Assembly (NCBI GenBank): GCA_017412605.1
Contig: JAFPWY010000008.1
Location: 1 to 64,000 of the forward strand
Length of the DNA: 64,000 nt
Source: Fibrobacter sp.
Lineage (GTDB): Bacteria; Fibrobacterota; Fibrobacteria; Fibrobacterales; Fibrobacteraceae
Direction of reading: 5' to 3'
Part shown: piece after piece, positions 43,313 to 54,771 of the stretch
Position numbering within the stretch: the stretch's first letter is position 1
Layout of the letters: each line of letters begins with the position of its first letter
Notes under the pieces: model-generated
The model's input: the letters and a program-made list of their open reading frames with translations, nothing else
What the model was told of the DNA's origin: nothing
Databases searched by the model: none
Made by a program: the position numbers and the translations under genes

Positions 43313-44800
43313 TTACTGCGCAGGGAATTCCTCGAACGCCTTGCTATTCGCCTGCAAGTCGTTGCCTTTCCAGTCAAAGAGCGCGGGGCCCCAGGCGCCG
43401 CTGAGCGTCGGTTCCCAGAAGAACGTACCTATCCAGCGGTCCATTCCCTTTATCATCTCGTTCGTGCGCTTGCGCGAGCCGTCGTAATTGTAGTGGTTGT
43501 CCGAATCGCCGCCGTTGTATTCCACGACCATAAATTCCAGGTCCGGATAACTCGAGGTGACCGTCTGGAAGAGCGATTTCCAATCATCGGGAGCCTTGTC
43601 GCCATACGCCGTGTAGGCGGAGAATCCCATTATATCGGCGGGAACTTTCTGGTTCTTGAAGATTTCCGTCATCCACCAGGTGACCGTATTGGCCTGACGG
43701 ATGCGTTCGATGTGCAGCACAGTCTTTGTGGAGGGCGAAACTTCCTTGACCGCCTTGATGCCCGCCTTGAAGTACTTCGCCGCGTTCGCCTTGCCGCTCG
43801 CAGTACCCATGTCGCCGTTGATTGCGGTAGAAGCCTTGTCCACGCCGTTACCCCAGCAGTCCGTGCTGCTGTTCGGCACATGGACAAGAATTCCGGGCGT
43901 CGTCTCGTTGCCAATCTGCACCATCTCGGGAACCGCATTCACCTGCTTGAGGGCTTTCATCAAATCGAGAGTGTAGGCATAGACGGAATCGGCAAGGGCA
44001 TCGGAGCTGCCGACCTTGCGCCAGCGCTCGGGAATAATCTGCTTGCCGGGATCAGCCCAGTTATCGCTGTAGTGGATATCGAGCAAGAAGGCCATGCCGG
44101 CAGCCTTGATCTTTTGTGCGTAGGCGACGATATGATCCTTGTCGGCGTAGGCCTCGGCCTCGTGACCGCAACCCGACGCGGCATAACCGTACTTTGCCTT
44201 GGGATCCACGAAGGTCTTCAGGCGGATGGCATTGAAGCCGTGGTTCTTGAGCACCGTGAAAATGTCCGACGCCGTTCCATCCACGTCGTAGACCTTGGTC
44301 TTGTTGCGCTCGTATTCCTGCACGGTCGAGATGTCGGCGCCCATGTAAAAGTCGAAATTGAAAAACTGCTCGGAAGCGGTTGACGTCGGAGGTTCCGAAC
44401 CTGAAGATTGCGGAGGAAGCGAACCGGAAGACGTTGAAACGGACGACGAAGCCGGAGTCGCCGACGAGGACGGGCCGGCAGACGATTCGGCCGGGCCATC
44501 GCCAGAAGAAGGCTCAGACCCCGAAGATGCCGCTTTTTCTCCTGATGACGCGGGGTTATCCGCAGAAGACACCGATTCGCCGGAAACAGACGAGCCCGCC
44601 GATTCCGGCCGAGAGCCCGAACTGCCCGAAGCAGCCGACAATCCTTCCGCAACCGAGGACGATGACTGCAAAGCCGAGCCATCCCCTACCACTTCGTTAC
44701 CGGGGCCTGCCGAATTTTCATCGGAATCACCGGAGCACCCCGCCAAGGCAATCGCGGCACATGCAAAAAAAGCTGAGAGAAAAAAACTCCTAAAACCCAT
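43313..44800 (-). CDS. Arabinogalactan endo-beta-1,4-galactanase (GH53) lipoprotein
   Basis: The lipoprotein signal ends in LAGC. Residues 25-145 are a Ser/Gly/Glu/Pro linker (SSGSEPSSGDGPAES). The catalytic GH53 domain starts at about residue 150 (FYMGADISTVQEYE). The acid/base is Glu299 in QIGNETTPG and the nucleophile Glu427 in MVVEYNGG. It cuts beta-1,4-galactan, the main side chain of rhamnogalacturonan-I, so it complements the RG lyases nearby. The lipid anchor suggests the enzyme is displayed on the outer membrane. Confidence 0.93.
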   Translation of the reverse strand: MGFRSFFLSAFFACAAIALAGCSGDSDENSAGPGNEVVGDGSALQSSSSVAEGLSAASGSSGSRPESAGSSVSGESVSSADNPASSGEKAASSGSEPSSGDGPAESSAGPSSSATPASSSVSTSSGSLPPQSSGSEPPTSTASEQFFNFDFYMGADISTVQEYERNKTKVYDVDGTASDIFTVLKNHGFNAIRLKTFVDPKAKYGYAASGCGHEAEAYADKDHIVAYAQKIKAAGMAFLLDIHYSDNWADPGKQIIPERWRKVGSSDALADSVYAYTLDLMKALKQVNAVPEMVQIGNETTPGILVHVPNSSTDCWGNGVDKASTAINGDMGTASGKANAAKYFKAGIKAVKEVSPSTKTVLHIERIRQANTVTWWMTEIFKNQKVPADIMGFSAYTAYGDKAPDDWKSLFQTVTSSYPDLEFMVVEYNGGDSDNHYNYDGSRKRTNEMIKGMDRWIGTFFWEPTLSGAWGPALFDWKGNDLQANSKAFEEFPAQ

Positions 44801-44826
44801 GCCCTTAATATATATCCAAAAGCCGC

Positions 44827-45969
44827 CTAAGTGACGGCTCTTTCCAAGGATTTTGACCGTTTGTCGGCGACAAGTTCCTTTTCTGCCCTGGAAATGAAAT
44901 CGGGAATGGAATCACCGGACTTGTTCCAAATGGTATAGCCAATGCTCAACCGCAAAGGGAACTTCAGGTGCTCACCGTTCTTCGTCAAAATCATAAGGAT
45001 GTTTCTGCGCAGGTAGAGGGCATCAGAAAAATCGTTCAGTTCAGCAACGACAACAAACTCATCAGCAGCGTAGCGAGCGATAAAGTGGCCAAGATGCCCG
45101 CACACGCTCTTTAAAGCGTTCCCCACTATCTGCAAAACAATATCCCCCTGAAGGCGGCCAAAGTTATCGTTAATGTCCCTGAACTTGTCGATATCGAGCA
45201 TGAACAGGAACAGTTGCCTATTCTTGCGCAAATTCTGGACTTTATGGTCAAGGAAGCGATTCAGGTGGTTACGGTTGTTTAACCCGGTGAGCGAATCGAT
45301 GGAAATCCGCTGGGACTGCATGTTGACAAAGATAATCAGGACCGAAATCGTAAGCCCGATGGAAATGGACGGCGTTCCCGGAAGAAAGTGCATCTGCAAG
45401 AACATTACCAGAAGCGGCAAGACGACAATGGACGAAAAGGCCATGTTTATGCTGCGGTCGGAATAGAACCGCTTCATAAAAATTCTGATAAACGAAATGG
45501 TACTCGGAATCAGCAAGTAGAGACCGCACACGACCATCTGGAGGAAGAAGTAGGGGCCTCTGCAGTAGAAGCCGTTTTCGTCAAGGCTGAACAGCCACCC
45601 CGTCCAGAAGGAACAAGCAATCGCAATCAGAATAGCCACCAGCGGAACTATGGAAACCCAGCGGAGCCACCTGCCGTTCCACAACAAATTGCACAGCGTG
45701 CTCATCGCATACTGATACCACGAGAACGTGAGCATAAGCCCCACGACAAAATACACCGAGTTCAGGAAAAGGTTCAGGACAGGATAGCTAGACTCGAAAA
45801 AGACGAAACAAAGACAGTCGACCATGTTCAAGATTGCCGCATGAGCCATGATGCTCGCCAGCAAAGTGGAGTTGACGTTATAGTCGACCTCCGATTTTAC
45901 CTTTAAAAGTAAAATTACGCAAATAATCGAGCAAAAAGCAAGTAACTCTACAAATAAGGGTTCAGTCAT
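44827..45969 (-). CDS. GGDEF-domain membrane protein with degenerate active-site motif
   Basis: Six to seven hydrophobic helices fill residues 1-205. From about 215 comes a diguanylate cyclase-like domain: DSLTGLNNRNHLNRFL, FMLDIDKFRDINDNFG, GDIVLQIVGNAL, and SIGYTIW. The signature loop reads AADEF instead of GGDEF/GGEEF, so the first glycines that hold GTP are lost. It may be inactive or serve as a c-di-GMP or partner sensor. The membrane part resembles the MASE-type sensory modules but I cannot name one. It is 26 nt from the GH53 gene's start. Confidence 0.85.
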   Translation of the reverse strand: MTEPLFVELLAFCSIICVILLLKVKSEVDYNVNSTLLASIMAHAAILNMVDCLCFVFFESSYPVLNLFLNSVYFVVGLMLTFSWYQYAMSTLCNLLWNGRWLRWVSIVPLVAILIAIACSFWTGWLFSLDENGFYCRGPYFFLQMVVCGLYLLIPSTISFIRIFMKRFYSDRSINMAFSSIVVLPLLVMFLQMHFLPGTPSISIGLTISVLIIFVNMQSQRISIDSLTGLNNRNHLNRFLDHKVQNLRKNRQLFLFMLDIDKFRDINDNFGRLQGDIVLQIVGNALKSVCGHLGHFIARYAADEFVVVAELNDFSDALYLRRNILMILTKNGEHLKFPLRLSIGYTIWNKSGDSIPDFISRAEKELVADKRSKSLERAVT

Positions 45970-45997
45970 ACAATCCCCAGAATCAATCCAACCTTAA

Positions 45998-48175
<2,178 letters not shown>

Positions 48176-48176
48176 G

Positions 48177-50291
48177 CTATTCTGTTACCGGAGCCGGGTC
48201 TGTTATAGGAGCCGGATCTGTGGCCGGAATCGAATCCGTTGCAGGCGCAGGATCTGTTGCTGACGTCGAATCTGTGGCCGGAGCAGGATCTGTTACCGAC
48301 GTTGAATCTGTTGCAGGCTCAGGATCCGTTGCAGGAGTCGGGTCCGGTGCAACTATAGACGGATTTTCAAAGTCAGCATCGCTCATCCCGTAGAAGCGAA
48401 CGTCATCCAACCAGATTTCGAGTTCCTCGTCGACGACCTGGCCGTAAGAGGATCCGTTGCTGAACTGGAGATTGCGGACATCGTCGTTATGTTCGAGCCA
48501 CTCGGCACCGAGACCTTCCAGTTCGGACCACGGGCTGGGAGTCCACTGATCAAACCAGATTGTGTACTGCTTCCACTCCGACGTCAGTTCAATTTCGGTG
48601 CTGAACGTACCCCAGTTCTGCTTGCAACACTTTTCAGCATAGTCGGTCACCCAGGAGACCTTGAACTCACCCTTACCCTTGGCCCAGAAGGTCAGGGCCT
48701 TGAGGTTTGCGAAGTTGGCGCGCTTTTCACTGGTATAGAACCCGGCTCCGAAGCCTGCCCACGGATAGGAATCACCCAAGAGGTGCAGCTTGAAGTACAG
48801 ACCGCGACCTTCATGACCTTCGCTCGTAATCAGTTTCTCGAAGTTCGTCGCCGTGTAATTGTTAGTCGTGTCGTCAACCATGACCGAGGTAACAAGCGTA
48901 TCGCCGCCGGCCATAGTGACCGTACTCGTAAAGTCGCAGTAGGCGTACCAGCGGCCAGCGGCGCTGTCCACCGGGTTCCCTTCAGCGAGAGTCAGCTTGG
49001 CGGAAAGAGCCGTGACGTTGATGTTCGCGCCCTCGTTCTGGTCGAAATCGTCCAGAAGCACATACTTGAGCGTGTCAAGGCTCGGGTATTCCGCTTCCTC
49101 AAACGTCATCACGGGATGGAGCAAGGCACGCATCAGAGGTGCGTTCCACTTTCCAGTAGTTTCGTCATACACACCAAAACCGCTGCAGAATTCCCAGTAG
49201 GCCCAGCCGAATCCCATCTTATTGGCAAGATCAGCCATGAAGGTCGTCCAGGTTTCGCGGGAAACGCTGTCCGCAGCCTCGTAAGCACCGAATTCACCCA
49301 GGTAAACCGGCAGTCCCTTCGCATCGGCCCAGTCCTTGAGATTGGAGAACACCTTCTTGATTGCGCGCATTTCGCCGAAGGAGGCCTTCCATTCCTTGCC
49401 TGTCGGGTATTGCGGACTGACGAAGGTGGCACCCTGGTGGGTAAACGAGAACGGTTCATAATAGTGGAAAGTAATAATCAAGTTCGTTGCATCGCTCGGC
49501 AACTTGAGCTGCGATGCAGCCGCGGCGTTGTTGTAGTTGTGCGTACCCACCATCACCACACGCTGCGGGTCGGCCGTCCTAACAATGTTCACGATGGAAT
49601 CCACAAGCACGTTCCACTTAGCCGATGTCAGCTTGCCGCGGGGTTCGTTGAGCGTTTCCACAATCAAGGAATCATGGGAATACTTCACAACTTCCGTCAT
49701 CATCTGGCGATAGACTTCCAGCAAGCACGGGGTTTCCGCATCCGGATTGGAGTCATACATGGCATTCCAGTGATGCGCATTCAAAATGACCACCATCTTG
49801 TTCTTTATCGCAAGGTCGACAGCCCAGAACACCTGCTTCATCCAAGGTTCGTCCACAACGCACTTGCCATTCTTTTCTTCGACGTGCTCTTCCCAACTCA
49901 CGGGAATGCGCATGTTCCTGAAGCCCGAATCACCCAAAGCCTTGAAATCGTCGGGAACAATAGTCTCGCCCCATGTGCTGGTGAACTGATTTTCGTCGAA
50001 CTTAGAAAAACCGTTATTTTCCGCCTCGAAAACGTTGCCCAGGTTAATGCCGGGGCCCATGTTCGCGACCAGGCGCTTGGCAAGTCCCGGGTCGACCGTA
50101 ATAGCTACAGGGTTTCCGCTGGAACTGGAGCCGCCATTAAGATTGGGATCCTGTATATCCGAAGAAGATTCGGCTACCGGAATACCGGGGTCAGCCGGCT
50201 CCGGCTTCGTGGACGAGTCGTCCGAACAAGCCAGCAGGACCAAAACAGCTCCGGAAAGGAGCGACATTCCCATTTTTTTCAGATAATTCAT
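48177..50291 (-). CDS. GH5 endoglucanase-type lipoprotein with C-terminal binding-like domain
   Basis: The lipoprotein signal ends in LLAC. A Ser/Gly linker leads to a GH5 (cellulase) domain from about residue 65: GINLGNVFE, ILNAHHWN, acid/base Glu216 in ETLNEPRG, and nucleophile Glu333 in VYLGEFGAYE. Residues about 415-645 form a beta-sandwich of the galactose-binding type (VLLDDFDQNEGAN ... DVRFYGM), possibly a CBM11-like carbohydrate-binding module. The final 50 residues are an ATDPAPATDS-type repeat. GAGG is 4 nt before the ATG. It should hydrolyse cellulose or mixed beta-glucan. Its stop is one base from the convergent ligA stop. Confidence 0.92.
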   Translation of the reverse strand: MNYLKKMGMSLLSGAVLVLLACSDDSSTKPEPADPGIPVAESSSDIQDPNLNGGSSSSGNPVAITVDPGLAKRLVANMGPGINLGNVFEAENNGFSKFDENQFTSTWGETIVPDDFKALGDSGFRNMRIPVSWEEHVEEKNGKCVVDEPWMKQVFWAVDLAIKNKMVVILNAHHWNAMYDSNPDAETPCLLEVYRQMMTEVVKYSHDSLIVETLNEPRGKLTSAKWNVLVDSIVNIVRTADPQRVVMVGTHNYNNAAAASQLKLPSDATNLIITFHYYEPFSFTHQGATFVSPQYPTGKEWKASFGEMRAIKKVFSNLKDWADAKGLPVYLGEFGAYEAADSVSRETWTTFMADLANKMGFGWAYWEFCSGFGVYDETTGKWNAPLMRALLHPVMTFEEAEYPSLDTLKYVLLDDFDQNEGANINVTALSAKLTLAEGNPVDSAAGRWYAYCDFTSTVTMAGGDTLVTSVMVDDTTNNYTATNFEKLITSEGHEGRGLYFKLHLLGDSYPWAGFGAGFYTSEKRANFANLKALTFWAKGKGEFKVSWVTDYAEKCCKQNWGTFSTEIELTSEWKQYTIWFDQWTPSPWSELEGLGAEWLEHNDDVRNLQFSNGSSYGQVVDEELEIWLDDVRFYGMSDADFENPSIVAPDPTPATDPEPATDSTSVTDPAPATDSTSATDPAPATDSIPATDPAPITDPAPVTE
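48180..48347 (-). repeat. TDPAPATDS coding repeat at the end of the GH5 gene
   Basis: About five imperfect units of 30-48 nt encode ATDPAPATDSTS-like segments. Proline/threonine-rich ends of this kind are seen in surface enzymes; in this case the repeat ends the protein rather than linking domains. Confidence 0.75.
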
Positions 50292-50394
50292 ATTACCTCA
50301 CCTTTTATTTCTAACATATAGTATAGAAACATAAACGGCCAAAAGCTCCATTTTTCGGGCACTTTTTGGTTACACTGGGAAACAACGCCCCCAA

Positions 50395-50436
50395 AAACAA
50401 AGAAATCCGCCACAGCCTTGCACTGTAGCGGATTTC
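50395..50436 (-). terminator. guaB terminator
   Basis: On the minus strand AAATCCGC-ACAG pairs with CTGT-GCGGATTT, then TTTCTTTGTTTTT, about 50 nt after the guaB stop. Confidence 0.7.
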
Positions 50437-50486
50437 GAAAGTTCATGAACTAAAGTAGGCTAAAAGCGCCGGAAATATTCCCTGCC

Positions 50487-51980
<1,494 letters not shown>

Positions 51981-52535
51981 TCACTTTCCGTTGTAGCGTT
52001 CCATGCACTTTTCGATGCCAAATTTGAAGTAGCATTCCACAAGTGCAGGAACCTTGGCGATGGCCTCGTCAAAGACGGGGCGATCTTCGGGCGGGAACTT
52101 GGCTAACACCCAGTTGCTCAGGTCAAATTTCGGAGGGCACTTACCCACACCAAAACGGATGCGCGGGAACTTGTCGCCCACGTGCTCGATGATGTTCCGA
52201 AGTCCGTTCTGCCCGCCGTGACTGCCGTCCTTGCGGCAACGGATGCGCCCCACGTCCAAATTAACGTCGTCGCTGAAGACAAGCAAGTGGTCGGTTTTCA
52301 CCTTGTACCAAGTCATCAGAGCCTGCACGGCCTCGCCCGAGAGGTTCATGAATGTCTGCGGTTTTGCAAGCAGGCATTCCTCCCCCGCGATGTTCACCTT
52401 CATGGTGAGCGCCTTGTGTTCGCTTTTCCAGTCCTTGTTCGGGTCAGCGAGTTTTTCAACCGCCATGAAGCCCGCGTTGTGGTGGGTGTTGGAATATTGA
52501 GTACCAGGATTTCCGAGACCGACAATGATGTACAT
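51981..52535 (-). CDS. pth: Peptidyl-tRNA hydrolase
   Basis: This releases stalled peptidyl-tRNAs. The family opening IIVGLGNPGTQYSNTHHNAGF contains the catalytic His; the partner residues are in MNLSGEAV and SDDVNLDVGRIR, and GSHGGQNGLRNII is conserved. Length 184 is normal. It lies downstream of rplY on the same strand, a frequent pairing, but a terminator and repeats lie between, and a TATATTAC box at 52584 may give pth its own promoter. Confidence 0.95.
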   Translation of the reverse strand: MYIIVGLGNPGTQYSNTHHNAGFMAVEKLADPNKDWKSEHKALTMKVNIAGEECLLAKPQTFMNLSGEAVQALMTWYKVKTDHLLVFSDDVNLDVGRIRCRKDGSHGGQNGLRNIIEHVGDKFPRIRFGVGKCPPKFDLSNWVLAKFPPEDRPVFDEAIAKVPALVECYFKFGIEKCMERYNGK

Positions 52536-52544
52536 AACAGGTAT

Positions 52545-52672
52545 GAGGTCGCGCCATAGGCGCTTTGAGGTGTGAGCTATGAGGTAATATAGAAAAAGCT
52601 ATGAGGTATGAGGAACTCACCGCTCACCGCTCATCGCTCATTGCTCATGGCTCGTCCCTCGCGTCTCATCGC
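52545..52672. repeat. Repeat words in the pth leader region
   Basis: ATGAGGTCGCGCCATAGGCG, GAGGTGTGAGCTATGAGG and CTCACCGCTCATCGCTCATT variants fill the gap. If the TATATTAC box at 52584 is used, part of this tract is the pth leader. Confidence 0.55.
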
Positions 52673-52709
52673 AAAAAAAGAACCTGCCCGCACAGAGCAG
52701 ACAGGTTCA
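52673..52709 (-). terminator. rplY terminator
   Basis: On the minus strand GAACCTGTC ... GGGCAGGTTC followed by seven T, about 20 nt after the rplY stop. Confidence 0.8.
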
Positions 52710-52729
52710 ATTTCGATTGCTTAAAGCAA

Positions 52730-53359
52730 TTACTTGGCTTCAGCAGCCGGAGCAGCAGCTGCAGCAGGAGCGGCAGCGGCGTCAGCAGCATCGTCCTTCT
52801 TCTTGGACTTGGACGTAATCGTGAAGATCACGGTACGCGGACCAGAAGCGAGTTCCACGCCTTCCGGGAGCTTGAAGTCCTTGGCGTAGAAGGTGACGTT
52901 GGTGCCGAATTCGGAGATGTCCATTTCGAGGATGGTCGGAATGCAAGCCGGCTTGGCAGCGAGCATCAGGTAGCGGGTTTCCTGAGAGAAAAGACCGCCC
53001 TGAGCCTTCACACCAATCGGAAGACCGGACAGCTTGACCGGAACGCGAACCTTGACCATGGAATCCTCAGAAATTTTGAGGAAGTCGATGTGGATGATCT
53101 TCTGAGAGATGGCGTCCTTCTGGTAGTTGTAGACGACCGCCGGATTGCCGGCCTTGCCATCGATTTCGAGGTCAAGAAGCGTGTAACGCTTGCCCGGAGC
53201 GAGAACCTTGCGCAAGTCGATATCGCTTACGGTGATGTTCAGCGCTTCCATACCCTTACCATAATAGACGGCCGGAATCTGACCAGCCTTGCGCAAACGG
53301 GCGTTATCGCGGTTTGCAACTAGCACTCTCGAGGTAGCTTTGAGCGTTGTGAGTTCCAT
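52730..53359 (-). CDS. rplY: 50S ribosomal protein L25 (CTC form)
   Basis: This is a 209-residue, two-domain bL25 of the CTC/TL5 type. The N-terminal 5S-rRNA-binding domain is visible as RKAGQIPAVYYGKGMEALNITV; the C-terminal domain contains KLSGLPIGVKAQGG and PACIPTILEMDISEFG. An Ala-rich tail (AADAAAAPAAAAAPAAEAK) ends the protein. I choose the ATG at MELTTLKATSR, 9 nt after GGAG; an upstream in-frame ATG overlaps that ribosome site. It follows the tRNA-Gln gene. Confidence 0.93.
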   Translation of the reverse strand: MELTTLKATSRVLVANRDNARLRKAGQIPAVYYGKGMEALNITVSDIDLRKVLAPGKRYTLLDLEIDGKAGNPAVVYNYQKDAISQKIIHIDFLKISEDSMVKVRVPVKLSGLPIGVKAQGGLFSQETRYLMLAAKPACIPTILEMDISEFGTNVTFYAKDFKLPEGVELASGPRTVIFTITSKSKKKDDAADAAAAPAAAAAPAAEAK

Positions 53360-53395
53360 TTTATTTATCTCCATTTGGATTAAGAAAAAATTTCA

Positions 53396-53467
53396 TTGGG
53401 GTAGCTGGATTCGAACCAACGAATAACGGAATCAAAATCCGTTGTCTTACCACTTGACGATACCCCA
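53396..53467 (-). tRNA. tRNA-Gln (anticodon TTG)
   Basis: A 72-nt cloverleaf: acceptor TGGGGTA pairs with TACCCCA plus discriminator A; the anticodon arm is ACGGA-TTTTGAT-TCCGT with anticodon TTG; the T loop is GGTTCGAATCC. The 3' CCA is not encoded. It lies 36 nt upstream of rplY and may share a transcript. Confidence 0.95.
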
Positions 53468-53477
53468 ATGGTGGGGG

Positions 53478-53485
53478 CAAATATA
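53478..53485 (-). promoter_or_regulatory. Candidate -7 box of tRNA-Gln, TATATTTG
   Basis: TGCTATATTTG ends 10 nt before the mature tRNA 5' end. Because tRNAs have fixed ends, this copy is good support that the box is a true promoter element. Confidence 0.55.
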
Positions 53486-53841
53486 GCAAAATTTGGGATT
53501 TTTTAAAGGGGAGAGGAATCTTTTGAGGGATTAAACAGCTTTCCTTGTTATAAAATTTATGCGGGAGGGGCCCCAGCTCAGAGTGGACGCCAAGGCGTCC
53601 GTGGCTACGTTCGGTCATATCGGCAAGTAAACTTGCCGTTACGACGCTCACTTGCACACTTTAGCGAAGGCCGCACGGGCCCCTCCCTGCACCCTCCCCA
53701 TCCTTGGCCGACGCTCCTTTTAACAACCCGTTTTCCTTCTTTCTCAATGACTAAACGAATATCTCGCATTTACTAAGGGAATGCCCTTTTACAGGCATCT
53801 CTGTGAGTTTATGCCTTTTGTATTCAGATTTTTAATACAGA
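53486..53841. other. Intergenic region with a nested inverted-repeat structure
   Basis: No credible gene lies here. The central part (53563-53687) has perfect 11-bp outer arms, GGGAGGGGCCC and GGGCCCCTCCC, enclosing two inner hairpins: GGACGC CAAG GCGTCC (53585-53600) and CGGCAAGT AA ACTTGCCG (53621-53638). The G+C content is far above that of the flanks. It may be a structured RNA or a miniature mobile element. The remainder up to ispE shows nothing recognisable. Confidence 0.55.
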
Positions 53842-54771
53842 CTACTTATGCCAGAATTTGGTGAGGGCGAGGTAGCGGGTGTCGGGTTTGAGGGCACTAG
53901 CAGCGGCTTCTGCCGTTGCCTTGTCCGCAAAAATCCCGAATACAGACGCACCGGAACCACTCATGAGGGCGACCCGCGCACCGAGGTCGAGGATTTTGTC
54001 CTTCATCGTAGCAACAAGCGGGTGCTTCGGGAACACGGACACCTCGAAGGCGTTGAAGAAAGAACCCGAATCAAGCAGATGGCAACCGAAGGCTTTTTCC
54101 GCATCGGTCCCGCCAGCCCAAGCGGACTTGTACGCCTCCCAGCGGTCCGGTCCGGACTTGGGAACGCCCGCATAGGCATCTTTGGTCGGGACAGCATCGT
54201 GCGGGGTCGCAATCAGCAGGACCTCCCCTGCCGGAAGGTCAAGCGGAGAAATAAAGTTCAATCGTTCGCCGATGCCCTCGGCGAAAGCCGAGCCGCCTCT
54301 GACCAGGAAGGGCACGTCGGCACCGAGTTTCGCCCCGATTTCTTCCAAAACCGAGTCCTCGAAATTCAAATTCCAGAGGCGGTTCAGCAACCGGAGGGTT
54401 GCTGCGGCATCGGCACTCCCCCCGCCCAAACCGGCACCGAGAGGCATCACCTTTTCCAAGAACAGGTCTGCGCCGAGCCCGGCCACGCGAGATTTTTCGC
54501 TTTCCGCAACACCGGAACCGGACGCAGCCACCTCGGCATAGTCTTTCAAGGCGAGCGCCGCCCTGTACACGAGGTCGGATTCCTTCGGATAATCCTGCGG
54601 CACGCTGTACTCAAGCGTCACTACGCCGTCGTCCCTGACCTCGGCCGAAACCGTGTCGCCGACATCCACCGTCTGGAAAAGCGTACCCAAGTCGTGATAG
54701 CCGTCCTCGCGCTTGCGAATAACATCAAGAAAAAGATTGATTTTCGAAGGAGCGTATTCTTTCATAGTCAT
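53842..54771 (-). CDS. ispE: 4-diphosphocytidyl-2-C-methyl-D-erythritol kinase
   Basis: This GHMP kinase phosphorylates CDP-methylerythritol in the non-mevalonate isoprenoid pathway. Landmarks: YAPSKINLFLDVIRKREDGYHD with the catalytic Lys, the ATP loop MPLGAGLGGGSADAAATLRLL, and a late MSGSGASVFGIF glycine motif. Length 309 is normal. Its ATG shares a base with the ftsK stop (TAATG), so the two are coupled. Confidence 0.94.
   Translation of the reverse strand: MTMKEYAPSKINLFLDVIRKREDGYHDLGTLFQTVDVGDTVSAEVRDDGVVTLEYSVPQDYPKESDLVYRAALALKDYAEVAASGSGVAESEKSRVAGLGADLFLEKVMPLGAGLGGGSADAAATLRLLNRLWNLNFEDSVLEEIGAKLGADVPFLVRGGSAFAEGIGERLNFISPLDLPAGEVLLIATPHDAVPTKDAYAGVPKSGPDRWEAYKSAWAGGTDAEKAFGCHLLDSGSFFNAFEVSVFPKHPLVATMKDKILDLGARVALMSGSGASVFGIFADKATAEAAASALKPDTRYLALTKFWHK

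Noticed and set aside
53361-53657. A 98-codon minus-strand frame across the tRNA-Gln gene and hairpin element
   Set aside because: It reads through a tRNA and a GC-rich structured element and has no recognisable protein character.
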